The position numbers were made by a program, and so were the translations under genes. Below, one piece after another: positions 18,265 to 26,815 of a stretch of DNA of 62,223 nt; the stretch's first letter is position 1, and each line of letters opens with the position of its first letter. The stretch covers positions 1 through 62,223 of the forward strand of contig URVC01000022.1 of the NCBI GenBank assembly GCA_900551245.1, written 5' to 3'. A model generated the notes under the pieces. It saw nothing but the letters and a program-made list of their open reading frames with translations, ran no database searches and was not told where the DNA came from. The stretch comes from an uncultured bacterium. Its GTDB lineage: Bacteria; Verrucomicrobiota; Lentisphaeria; Victivallales; Victivallaceae.

Positions 18265-18285
18265 TTTTACTTTTGAAAAGTAAAA
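18265..18285. promoter_or_regulatory. 21-base perfect palindrome, candidate operator
   Basis: TTTTACTTTT-G-AAAAGTAAAA is fully symmetric about its central base. It lies about 30 bases upstream of the -35 box of the lacI-like gene at 18376, and half copies (AAAGTAAAG at 18291-18299, TGTAAAGG just after the -10 box) follow. It is likely a binding site of that regulator; a terminator is less likely because no gene ends into it. Confidence 0.45.
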
Positions 18286-18315
18286 TTGAAAAAGTAAAGT
18301 TTTTTTGTTTTCCTA

Positions 18316-18344
18316 TTGACATTATTTCCCCGTTCAAGTATAAT
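18316..18344 (+). promoter_or_regulatory. Consensus sigma70 promoter of the second lacI-like operon
   Basis: TTGACA (18316-18321), 17 bases, TATAAT (18339-18344); both hexamers are perfect. Confidence 0.78.
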
Positions 18345-18375
18345 GTAAAGGAAAATAAAAAAGAAAGGCTGTACC

Positions 18376-19458
18376 ATGCAGGAATCGCTTCCGGTTTTCA
18401 ATTCCATGTCGGAAATAGCGGAATATCTGGGGATAACAAAAGTATCCGTCTCTCTGGCGTTGAAAAACTCCCCGCTGATTTCGGATGAGTTGCGGAAACA
18501 GGTGCAGCAACTTGCCAGAGCCACCGGTTTTTCTCCCCGGAAATATCGGAAGCAGACGGGGGATTCCTCCGCCCGCGACCCCGTCGCGCTCTGCTTTGAC
18601 CCCAAGCTTCAGAGCGATCCTGTCGCTCAGGAGCTTTTGAGCAGCATGATGCAGCGTCTGAAAGAGTTGCGGATTCCTTTTGAACTTGTCTCCAATCAGG
18701 AACTGGAGAAGTCCGATGGCGCACTGGCCGGCTTTTCCGGCGTGATTTTTCACTATGCCACGCCGCCGGAACTCACCAGACGCTTTGCCACGCTTCCGCA
18801 AATCTTCATTATGAAAGAAGATACCAATGTTACGGCTGTGGATATCTATAAGCCCAATGAACTGATTGCGGGAAAACTGGCTGCTGATTACCTGATCCGT
18901 CAGGGATTTCGGGAACTTCTTCTCATCTGGGAGAAAAAATGGACATACAACCCGAGTGAACATATGCGTCTGGAGGGATTCCGCAGGCAGGCCGGCATGC
19001 ATCACATCAAAGTCCGGGAGCTCGGCTACGATCAGAGTGAATCGCTGGAGCCGTTCAGCAATGAGTTGCTGAAGAATCTGGAAGAGGTGAATCGTCACGC
19101 CGGTATCTTTGCGTTCAACGACCAGATCGCCTTCACAACCTGTATTATTCTCAATATGCTGGGCTTCGAGCGCAAAAAAGGGGAGCTGGAGTTGATCTCG
19201 TGCGATAATACCCATCTCCTGCAATCGCTCACTCCTGTTCCTCCTGCGATTGATCTTCATCATGGCGAACTTGCAAGGAGGGCTGTGGATGGTCTTCTCT
19301 GGCGTATCCGGAACCCCAATGCTCTGCCTCAGGAGGTTCTTCTTTTTCCGGAGCTTGTGGAACGGGAGTCCTCCGGGGAAGAACGCAGATCCGGTGTGTC
19401 TGCGTCGGTCGATCCGGCGCATTTCGGCGTTGATTGTGTCACCCCCAAAGAGAAATAA
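18376..19458 (+). CDS. LacI-family transcriptional regulator
   Basis: A 360-residue protein; GAAAGG lies seven bases before the ATG. Residues about 8-60 are the helix-turn-helix (SMSEIAEYLGITKVSVSLALKN) and a shortened hinge. The effector domain (residues about 68-335) has the LacI landmarks AGKLAADYLIRQGFREL and AGIFAFNDQIAFT. It is followed 21 bases later by a pseudopilin and then a GH123-type hydrolase and likely controls them. The C-terminal tail (about 340-360) is an extension with no recognisable motif. Confidence 0.88.
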   Translation: MQESLPVFNSMSEIAEYLGITKVSVSLALKNSPLISDELRKQVQQLARATGFSPRKYRKQTGDSSARDPVALCFDPKLQSDPVAQELLSSMMQRLKELRIPFELVSNQELEKSDGALAGFSGVIFHYATPPELTRRFATLPQIFIMKEDTNVTAVDIYKPNELIAGKLAADYLIRQGFRELLLIWEKKWTYNPSEHMRLEGFRRQAGMHHIKVRELGYDQSESLEPFSNELLKNLEEVNRHAGIFAFNDQIAFTTCIILNMLGFERKKGELELISCDNTHLLQSLTPVPPAIDLHHGELARRAVDGLLWRIRNPNALPQEVLLFPELVERESSGEERRSGVSASVDPAHFGVDCVTPKEK

Positions 19459-19479
19459 GAACAGGAAAAGGAGGCATGT

Positions 19480-20283
19480 ATGAGTTCATGCAAAAGAAAA
19501 CACCAGCAACGTTCTGCTCGAACCCCCAAACGCAATTATTTCACTCTTATAGAACTTCTGGTTGTTATTGCTATTATCGCGATTCTGGCAGGAATTCTTC
19601 TGCCCGCGTTGCAGAAGGCGAAAGAGACGGCACGGGGGATCCAATGTGTGAGCAATCTTTCGCAGGTGATCAAGGGGCAGATCATGTATTCCCGCGACTA
19701 CAACGGGTTCATGGTTTTTATGGCAAAATATGGCAGTGCATCCAGTTCCGAACCGTGGCCGTACATCCTGACCAAAGAGAAAAGTCAAACCGGTCTGCTG
19801 ACGACGACAAAGAATGGATATGTGCCGAGAAAAGTTCTGGAGTGCCCGAAAAATGCACCTCTTCCCAACGATGCCAACTGGGGATGGGGGTGGTGGGGCG
19901 TTTACGGCATGCTCAACACTTGGGACAGCTGGTCCGGGAACAATGCAACTCCCCGTTGGGAAACTCTGAAATTTGCGGTTGGACAGAGCGACAAATATCT
20001 CTATTACGTTGTGGATCGCATTAAACCGCCCAGCGGCGTCATGCTGTTTACCGATACGATCTGCCGCAAAAACGGAACGTCGACCTATCAACTCAGCTCC
20101 TACCGTTTTGCTCCGTGGTGGGCGACAGATTCTGAGACCTATATCCATCTGCGGCACAGTGGAAGAGGAAATTTTGCAATGGCGGACGGTCATGTTGAAA
20201 CTATGAACTGGTACGAGTTGGGAACAGGCCCCGTCAGAGTCACTCGAGCCCTCACGGAGAATCTTGAACTGCTTACACGCTGA
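19480..20283 (+). CDS. Prepilin-type pseudopilin with H-X9-DG motif
   Basis: A 267-residue protein; AAGGAGG lies five bases before the ATG. A basic leader of 20 residues precedes FTLIELLVVIAIIAILAG (mature Phe21, Glu25), with Tyr instead of Gly before the cleavage position. HSGRGNFAMADGH near the C terminus is the H-X9-DG motif. It lies between its regulator and the GH123-type hydrolase. Confidence 0.88.
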   Translation: MSSCKRKHQQRSARTPKRNYFTLIELLVVIAIIAILAGILLPALQKAKETARGIQCVSNLSQVIKGQIMYSRDYNGFMVFMAKYGSASSSEPWPYILTKEKSQTGLLTTTKNGYVPRKVLECPKNAPLPNDANWGWGWWGVYGMLNTWDSWSGNNATPRWETLKFAVGQSDKYLYYVVDRIKPPSGVMLFTDTICRKNGTSTYQLSSYRFAPWWATDSETYIHLRHSGRGNFAMADGHVETMNWYELGTGPVRVTRALTENLELLTR

Positions 20284-20321
20284 ACCCATAATAGTATCAC
20301 GTAACGAAACAGGGAGTTTAT

Positions 20322-23300
20322 ATGAAAAAAGGTTTGCTGACTCTTCTTCTGGCCGTCACGGCTTCACTGGCCGGAGTGGAATGGCACAGTCCGTTCTACG
20401 TCTCCGGTGGCACCCCGCATACCAGAAGAATTCAAATTACGGTGAAAAATTCCGGGAAAACGGTTTCCGGAGTTCCTCTGGAGCTGTCCGCTGCACAGCT
20501 GGGACTTGTCGGAACACCATCGAAAGAGGTCCGGGTGGTTGACCAGGACGGCAAGGAGCTGCTCTATCGGCTCGTGCCGGAAGAAAATACGATTCCCGAA
20601 CAGGGAAAGTTGTTCGTCCCGGTCTCGGTGGAAGAAAACAAGACCACCGTTCTCTGGATCTATTCCGGCAACCGCAATGCCTGGGCTCTGCCGGACCGGT
20701 GGTATTTTCGCGCCGATGCTGCTCGCCAGGCCAAACCGTTCACGGTCTCGATTGGAAAAGCGGAAACGCTGATACTCGAGACGGAGAAACATTCGAACCG
20801 CTGGTCACTGCCCGTTGCAGAATGGCCGGACCGGTTGATCGTTTCCATATACAACATATCCTCGCAGAAGATCGGGAAAAGACTTTGCTCCATTCCGGTA
20901 AACCGCCTGCTCCACGCGAACTACCCAGCTTCCGCGTTTTGTCTGCAGATTTCCGGGAAGGAGACGCCGTTTGTTCTGGTTGCCGGTTCCCTGATTTTTG
21001 AATTGGAGGAAATGGCTCCCCGCACCGAGCGGCAGGTGGTGCTCTACCTCGCAGCCGGCCGGAAAAACCAGACTGCCGATGTTTCAATTCGGCGGGCAAG
21101 CTGGATCTTGAGCGATATGGAGGCCGCCGGCCCGGGGGCAATCGATAAGAAGGGGTACGAACGGCTTCTGAATTCTCCTGCCAATCTGTTCAAGGACCCC
21201 AGTTTTGAAGAGGGAAGCGGCTGGATCGTTTCCGGCGAACGCAACGGAAAGAAGTTTCACGTCAGCAGAATTGAACCAGGCGGAATCTTCGGGTCGAAAA
21301 TGGCAACTCTCGACATCCCGCAGAAAGCTCCGGCGGACTGGTATGGATTCCGACAGTCGATTCATGCGCGTGACGGTGCCAAATATCTGTTTGCCGGCTG
21401 GGTGAACAGTCCCTCCGGTCTCGGCACCATCTGGGCGCATGAACTCAGCGGCAATCCTGGCGTCAAGGGGTTTGACAACTACAACGTCCAGATTTCCGGA
21501 AAAGGATGGCAGCCGTTCACAATGGAAATTTCTGCCAGAAGCAAAAACTCTGTAATCGACGCTCATCTGACCGCAATGCACGGAGTCTATCATTACGACG
21601 GCATGCTGTTGGCCGAGGTGGCGGATATCGGCGAGGTCCGCTTTGAGAATTACGCGGAACAGCATTCGAAGGAAACGCTTGCCGTTTCTCAGGTGCATCC
21701 GATCATAAAAATCTTCCCGGATACGATTCCGGGAAAAATGGAACGGGGATGTGCGCAGATTGCAATGGCGCGAAATGAGAAAGAGGGGCTTCAGCTTGCC
21801 GTCCGTTCTCTGCAGGACCATCCGGAAATCACAATCTCGGCTTCCGTTCCCCGGAATGAGAACGACCTTCAGTTGCCCGCTCCCGAGATCGGTGTGATTC
21901 AATACGTCAAAGTGGATGCTCCCAGTCGGTATTTCGGATTTCCCGGGACGAAGTCCTATCAGCTCTGCGCCCCCGCCGGCACCCGCAATGAACTCTGGCC
22001 GGACCCCGTTCTCCCGCGTTCGAATTTTTCACTGACTGCCGGGCAGACGCAGGGAATTTACCTTCGGTTCTATACGCCTCCGGAAGCCGAGCCAGGCCTC
22101 TACCGGGGATGCGTCACGCTGAAGTCCCGGGGCAAAACGGTCAAGGAACTGCCATATCAGATCCGGGTATGGAACTTTGTTCTGCCGCAGAAGCCGGAAA
22201 CAACTGCCATCTTCGACAACCGCTTCCCCATCGGGCGGGAGCACAAGAAATATACGGAAATGGAGGCCGCCGATTTTCTGCGCAAATCACGTCTCAGCTA
22301 CGATGAGATTCCGGTGAAACCGAAATTCAAACGGAATGCGGATGGCTCGGTAACCGCCGATTTTACAGAGTTCGACAAGGCGGCCGAAATCTGGTTTCAT
22401 GAGTGGAACATTCCGTTTGCCTATCTTCCGCTGTTCCGCGAGGTGTTTGGCTGGAGCCGGCCGCCCAGATCGATTCTCGGCGTCGCACCGTATCCGGGCA
22501 AATCTCCCTATGCCGGGGTCGACCGCGGCAAGTTCACCCCGGAATACAGAAAGATCTGTCAGACCATTCTGAAACTGATGAAAGAACATTTGACCGAGAA
22601 GGGGTGGGCAGATCGTTTCATCCTGTACGTCGCGGATGAGCCCATGGCGGAACGGGACGGCATCATCGAGCAGTTGAGCGCTCTTTGCGATATGTTCCAT
22701 GAAGTCTGGCCCGGGATCCGAATCTATGCGAGCACATGGATGTATGTTCCGCAATGGGTCGGCAAGATAGACGTGTGGGGAATCGGAGTTCAGGGGCAGA
22801 TTTCCGAAGAAAACATGGAAAAGCTCCGGAAATCCGGTGCTGAACTGCTGATCACGACCGATGGTCAGATGTGCATCGACACCCCGTACAACTCGATCGA
22901 ACGTCTTCTGCCTGTGTACGCATGGAAATACAAGACTCTCGGCTATGAGTTCTGGGGAGCGGATCATTACAGCTACAATCCGTACCTCTGGGGCATTCAC
23001 CGTCCTTGGAGAAATTCGCGTTATCCGAATGGTGACGGTTATATCTTCTACCCCGGGAATCTTATCGGCCGGAAAGACTTCGTCCCCACGATCCGGATGG
23101 AGTCGCTGCGTGACGGTGTCGAAGATTACAGTTACTGCACTCTGCTGGAGAAACTGGTGCGCAAGACCGGTGACCCGGAAGGGAAAAAATTGCTGGAGGA
23201 GATCAAAACGTTCACCCGGGTTCCCAGTGTCGGCGGCCGCAAATCCGAACTTCTTCTGCCGGACCCGGAGAGTTATGGAAGAGTCCGGGACAAAATAGGG

Positions 23301-23327
23301 GAGGCCATCGATCGCCTGAACCGCTGA
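20322..23327 (+). CDS. Secreted GH123/DUF4091-type glycoside hydrolase
   Basis: A 1001-residue protein; GGGAG lies five bases before the ATG, followed by a signal peptide (residues 1-17). Residues about 18-280 form beta-sandwich modules, residues about 290-450 a carbohydrate-binding-like module (LFKDPSFEEGSGW start), and residues about 620-950 the DUF4091/GH123 catalytic barrel. The family's adjacent Asp-Glu pair is visible in FILYVADEPMAE, and the family ending YPGNLIGR...IRMESLRDGVEDYSY is present. GH123 enzymes act on N-acetylgalactosaminides, but DUF4091 members vary, so the substrate is open. A strong terminator follows. Confidence 0.82.
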   Translation: MKKGLLTLLLAVTASLAGVEWHSPFYVSGGTPHTRRIQITVKNSGKTVSGVPLELSAAQLGLVGTPSKEVRVVDQDGKELLYRLVPEENTIPEQGKLFVPVSVEENKTTVLWIYSGNRNAWALPDRWYFRADAARQAKPFTVSIGKAETLILETEKHSNRWSLPVAEWPDRLIVSIYNISSQKIGKRLCSIPVNRLLHANYPASAFCLQISGKETPFVLVAGSLIFELEEMAPRTERQVVLYLAAGRKNQTADVSIRRASWILSDMEAAGPGAIDKKGYERLLNSPANLFKDPSFEEGSGWIVSGERNGKKFHVSRIEPGGIFGSKMATLDIPQKAPADWYGFRQSIHARDGAKYLFAGWVNSPSGLGTIWAHELSGNPGVKGFDNYNVQISGKGWQPFTMEISARSKNSVIDAHLTAMHGVYHYDGMLLAEVADIGEVRFENYAEQHSKETLAVSQVHPIIKIFPDTIPGKMERGCAQIAMARNEKEGLQLAVRSLQDHPEITISASVPRNENDLQLPAPEIGVIQYVKVDAPSRYFGFPGTKSYQLCAPAGTRNELWPDPVLPRSNFSLTAGQTQGIYLRFYTPPEAEPGLYRGCVTLKSRGKTVKELPYQIRVWNFVLPQKPETTAIFDNRFPIGREHKKYTEMEAADFLRKSRLSYDEIPVKPKFKRNADGSVTADFTEFDKAAEIWFHEWNIPFAYLPLFREVFGWSRPPRSILGVAPYPGKSPYAGVDRGKFTPEYRKICQTILKLMKEHLTEKGWADRFILYVADEPMAERDGIIEQLSALCDMFHEVWPGIRIYASTWMYVPQWVGKIDVWGIGVQGQISEENMEKLRKSGAELLITTDGQMCIDTPYNSIERLLPVYAWKYKTLGYEFWGADHYSYNPYLWGIHRPWRNSRYPNGDGYIFYPGNLIGRKDFVPTIRMESLRDGVEDYSYCTLLEKLVRKTGDPEGKKLLEEIKTFTRVPSVGGRKSELLLPDPESYGRVRDKIGEAIDRLNR

Positions 23328-23358
23328 ACGAATCGGCGAAGCGGTGATGTCGCCGGTT

Positions 23359-23422
23359 CTCCGGGAGATGACAGAGACGATTCGGAGTGTGGAATCGTCG
23401 GAGATCTCCCGGAGTTTTTTTT
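23359..23422 (+). terminator. Rho-independent terminator after the GH123-type gene
   Basis: CTCCGGGAGAT (23359-23369) pairs perfectly with ATCTCCCGGAG (23404-23414) and is followed by eight T. The 34-base loop contains a second small stem (ACGATTC with GAATCGT). Confidence 0.85.
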
Positions 23423-23462
23423 ATGCACGTCGCCTTCGCGGCACCTGATTCCGGGGAGGCGG

Positions 23463-24728
23463 TCAGAGTTCTTCGGTTTTCCCGGCGGCGGGCGGAGCGT
23501 CGTCGGCCAGCGATTGATCCACCATGGCGCAGACGCAGGAGTCGGACCACACGTTTTCCGCCGTTTCAATCATGTCGATGATCGTGTAGATCGGCAGGAT
23601 GATCCCCAGAATGCCGATGGGCGCCTGAATGCCGGACATCAGCGACAGCGTCAGGAAATAGCATCCCATCGGCACGCCCGCGTTTCCGATGGCCGAGACG
23701 ATCGAAATGAAAAACCAGAGCAGAATGGTCGGTACCGTTAACACCCAGCCGCCGTTCTGCATGACAAAGAGCGATGTGACCAGGATGAAGGCCGCACAGC
23801 CGTTCATGTTGATGGTGCAGCAGATCGGCAGTACGAAGCGCGCCACCTCCTCCTTCGCCTTTAAATTGTTTTCCGCGGAGGCCACCGTCACCGGCAGCGT
23901 CGCGGCCGAACTCTTGGTGAAGAGTGCCATCAGCACCGCGGGCAGCATGCAGCGGAACACCTTGATGGGATTGATGCCGCGAACCAGCAGAAACAGCGGG
24001 AGAATGATGAAGAACTGGATCAGATTCCCCCCCAGCACCACCGCCACATATTTGCCCAGCGAACCGATGATGAAGCCCGCCGACACCTGCGCGGAAAGCT
24101 GGGCGGCAAAGGCGACAATGCCGAGCGGCAGAGTCCAGACCAGCCCTTTGATCAGCGCGAACAGCACCTCCTGCATGCCGAGAATTCCCTTCAGCAGAAC
24201 CTGGATGTTTTCCGACTCTCTTTTCATGGAAAGAACCAGACCGACCGCGACCGCCACCAGCAGAATGCTTAACACGTTCCCGGAGGAGAGCGGCGCAAGA
24301 ATGTTGTTCGGAATGACGGAGAGAATGTGGGTGTAATAGGAGATGGAGCCCAGATTTTCCGGAACCGTTGTATTGCCCTGCTGAATCGCGTCCAGCGGGA
24401 GGTTGCCCGGTTGGATCACCTTGTAGAGCAGGAGCCCCACCAGCGCCGCGGCGGCCGTAGTGAGCAGAGTGTACGAGATGGTGTGCAGGAAAATCCGCCC
24501 GGTGTTTTTGCGTGCTCCGAGCAGGGCCAGCGTCGTTGTCACCGCCAGCGCAATGGTGGGCACCGCCACAAATTGAAACAGCCGGGTATAAACGGAAGCG
24601 ATGAAATTGAAAAATTCGTTCAACCAGCCGCAGCCGAGCGTACCCAGTATGCCGCCCAGCACCAGTGCGGTGATCCAGAGTGCAAGTTGTCTGCCGTTGA
24701 ATCCGGGTTTCGTACCGATGTCTTTCAT
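23463..24728 (-). CDS. Dicarboxylate/amino-acid:cation symporter (DAACS family)
   Basis: A 421-residue inner-membrane transporter of usual length for the family, with about eight hydrophobic segments, a Ser-rich re-entrant loop (MALFTKSSAATLPVTV) and the conserved NMNGCAAF segment of sodium/proton-coupled carboxylate and amino-acid symporters. Likely substrates are C4-dicarboxylates or acidic amino acids. It is monocistronic, convergent with the GH123-type gene and has its own promoter. Its 3' end is duplicated at 18044-18206. Confidence 0.88.
   Translation of the reverse strand: MKDIGTKPGFNGRQLALWITALVLGGILGTLGCGWLNEFFNFIASVYTRLFQFVAVPTIALAVTTTLALLGARKNTGRIFLHTISYTLLTTAAAALVGLLLYKVIQPGNLPLDAIQQGNTTVPENLGSISYYTHILSVIPNNILAPLSSGNVLSILLVAVAVGLVLSMKRESENIQVLLKGILGMQEVLFALIKGLVWTLPLGIVAFAAQLSAQVSAGFIIGSLGKYVAVVLGGNLIQFFIILPLFLLVRGINPIKVFRCMLPAVLMALFTKSSAATLPVTVASAENNLKAKEEVARFVLPICCTINMNGCAAFILVTSLFVMQNGGWVLTVPTILLWFFISIVSAIGNAGVPMGCYFLTLSLMSGIQAPIGILGIILPIYTIIDMIETAENVWSDSCVCAMVDQSLADDAPPAAGKTEEL
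23506..23668 (-). repeat. Source copy of the 163-base duplication
   Basis: Near-identical to 18044-18206, about 5.46 kb apart, same orientation. Confidence 0.8.
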
Positions 24729-24840
24729 GATCGTCTCTTATCTGTCAAAATTGTCCTGATCCCGGTCGGGGATGAGGGAGGATGACGCCGTTGCGTCCCT
24801 CTTTTGCCGATTTTCCGTATGAAAAGCGTGTATCGGATAA

Positions 24841-24869
24841 AACTAGCATGAATTTATCGTTTTGTCAAT
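24841..24869 (-). promoter_or_regulatory. Promoter of the symporter gene
   Basis: On the minus strand TTGACA (24869-24864), 17 bases, TAGTTT (24846-24841). The -35 box is perfect and the -10 box weak. Confidence 0.5.
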
Positions 24870-24967
24870 CGAAAACTCTGCCCGCCCGTCCGTCCGTCGA
24901 TTGCGGCACGGAACTGGGCGGCAGGGATGTGCTCCTCCGGAGGAACCGGCAGGGGGGAGGGGGCGCC

Positions 24968-26035
24968 CTATTCCGGCGGCATCGCCACAAGCAGCTCCAG
25001 ATTGCCGGAAAGGCGCAGCTCCGGCACCCGGTGCGGGATGAGAACTCTGTCGTACTGCCGGAGAACCAGCGTCCGGTCCTGACAGAAGAGCTTCCCGGTG
25101 CCGCGGGTGACGATCAGCACCCGGAACGCATTGTGGACGACCGCGGCACTGCCATCCAGCAGAATCCGCTCCAGCCGGAAACAGCTGGTCTTCCGCCGGT
25201 CGAAGAGCGAAAACCGCTTTGCGTCCCCTTCGATCGGCAGCGGCAACGGCTCGACGAAAAATTCCTCTCTGGTTTGCCGGAGGTCCCGCGCGGTAAAATC
25301 GAACATCGACAGGGCGAAATCGACATCGCGCCCCATGAAGCGGGCGCTCTCCGGCAGGCGGTAGCCGCCGCGCTCAAATTCGATCCGCACCGCGAAATCG
25401 GTCGGCTCCATCATCTCCACCATGAACACGCCTTCGCCGATCGCATGGGGAATGCTGCCCGGCACGTAGAAACAGTCGCCGGGTTTTACCGGGATGCGGT
25501 CGAATCCGGCGAGGATCGCTTCGGTATCCTGGGTTTCAACGGCGCGCTTGAACGCCCCGTACTCCGGCGTCCGCTGAAATCCGAGATAGATGTACCCTTC
25601 GCACTCCGGACGGATGGCGAGAATGAAATACCCCTCCGTCTTGCCGAAAGGGGAGTTCAGAAACCGTCTGGCGAACGGAACCGAAGGGTGGCACTGCATG
25701 TGCAGCCGGATTGCGGAGTCCAGATATTTCAGCAGGAATCCCGCCGAATTGCCGAACTTCTCCCGGTGCGCCTTTCCGAAAAGCTCCTCCGGGAAACGGG
25801 CTGCAAGTTCCGTCAGCGGGAGCTCTCCGGAGGAGGTGACGACCCGGGAGATCCCCTCGTCGGGAAATTTCTCCCGGCCGACGTTGCGCGCCGCGGTCGT
25901 CGAAAGCAGCCAGTCCTCCGGAAAGTGGGTGTCTGCCGGTTTCGCGACCCCTTCGATTTCGTCGAGTGTCCGGCCGCCCGGATAGGTGCGCCAGACCCGG
26001 TTCGGCGCCAGCCGGTAACAGGGTTCCAGAATCAT
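24968..26035 (-). CDS. Class I mannose-6-phosphate isomerase-like protein
   Basis: A 355-residue cytosolic protein with the cupin fold of type I phosphomannose isomerases: LHMQCHPS holds the first zinc ligands (Gln, His), FGKTEGYFIL the conserved Lys/Glu, and VPGSIPHAIGEGV the later His. The family interconverts mannose-6-phosphate and fructose-6-phosphate. Here it is the last gene of the glycyl radical enzyme operon, 18 bases after the bicupin gene, so a related sugar phosphate is possible. An in-frame-free ORF on the opposite strand across this operon is a shadow. Confidence 0.8.
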   Translation of the reverse strand: MILEPCYRLAPNRVWRTYPGGRTLDEIEGVAKPADTHFPEDWLLSTTAARNVGREKFPDEGISRVVTSSGELPLTELAARFPEELFGKAHREKFGNSAGFLLKYLDSAIRLHMQCHPSVPFARRFLNSPFGKTEGYFILAIRPECEGYIYLGFQRTPEYGAFKRAVETQDTEAILAGFDRIPVKPGDCFYVPGSIPHAIGEGVFMVEMMEPTDFAVRIEFERGGYRLPESARFMGRDVDFALSMFDFTARDLRQTREEFFVEPLPLPIEGDAKRFSLFDRRKTSCFRLERILLDGSAAVVHNAFRVLIVTRGTGKLFCQDRTLVLRQYDRVLIPHRVPELRLSGNLELLVAMPPE

Positions 26036-26053
26036 TTCCGTATGGCTTCTCCG

Positions 26054-26812
26054 TTAGAAACTGCGCATCTGGCCGGTCGGTTTGTGACTGCTGTCCAGCC
26101 GGTCCAGCCCCGCCTGACCGAGGAAGAAATCGATCCAGATGTAGTGCATGTGATTCGGTTCAAGCACCTCCACGCCGTGGTTGGAGCCGAGCGGAATGTG
26201 CAGCAACGTGTCGCCCTTCATCGGCACTTTGAAGTCGTCGATCAGCACGTCGACGTCGTTCTCGGGGAAACTGAAGAAGAACTGATCCAGCATCGGGTGC
26301 GGATGCTGGGCGACTTTGTCGTATCCGTAGGATTCGACCGACCCCATGCAGAAGCCCGGCACAATGCGCTGACGCACCATTTCGCGGCTGATGGTCTTGT
26401 CGCTCTTGTTTTTATCCCGATACTGGGTGGAGGTGATGTACTCCTGCACATAGGGGAAGGCGCCGCAGGCGCCGCTCTTCCACTCATTGCGGCTGTCGGG
26501 CGGAATCTCCCAGCAAATTTCGAGGAGACGGGTGCGGGTGACCGCCTGAAATTCCGCCGGCTGATCGGGCCCGGGGATGAAGACATAGCGACCTTCCACC
26601 GCGATGTTGACCCGGCCGGCATGGAAACGGAACTTTCCGTCAATCGTAAGATAGATAAACGCCTTGTCCGCTTCCGGTTCTCTCGTATACGCCTTGCCCG
26701 CGTCGAGCGTGAGCAGACTCGTCTCCGCGCCGGGGATCGCCCCGGGCAGCATCGGGAGACGGAATTCCTGCTGCCGGGCGGCATCGATTTTCACCATATC
26801 GACTTGATACAT
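26054..26812 (-). CDS. Bicupin protein of the glycyl radical operon
   Basis: A 252-residue cytosolic protein with two cupin halves. The first (residues about 30-115) lacks metal ligands. The second (about 150-235) keeps them: HPHPMLDQFF and GSNHGVEV place His residues as in metal cupins. It may be a lyase, isomerase or sugar-binding protein; no family assignment is possible from sight. The ribosome-binding site (AAAGGAG) is inside the last codons of the upstream glycyl radical enzyme and the gap is three bases, so it is translated together with that enzyme. Confidence 0.7.
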   Translation of the reverse strand: MYQVDMVKIDAARQQEFRLPMLPGAIPGAETSLLTLDAGKAYTREPEADKAFIYLTIDGKFRFHAGRVNIAVEGRYVFIPGPDQPAEFQAVTRTRLLEICWEIPPDSRNEWKSGACGAFPYVQEYITSTQYRDKNKSDKTISREMVRQRIVPGFCMGSVESYGYDKVAQHPHPMLDQFFFSFPENDVDVLIDDFKVPMKGDTLLHIPLGSNHGVEVLEPNHMHYIWIDFFLGQAGLDRLDSSHKPTGQMRSF

Positions 26813-26815
26813 GTT

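Noticed and set aside
18265..18285. Palindrome as a transcription terminator
   Set aside because: No gene reads into it and it lies immediately upstream of a strong promoter; an operator explains it better.
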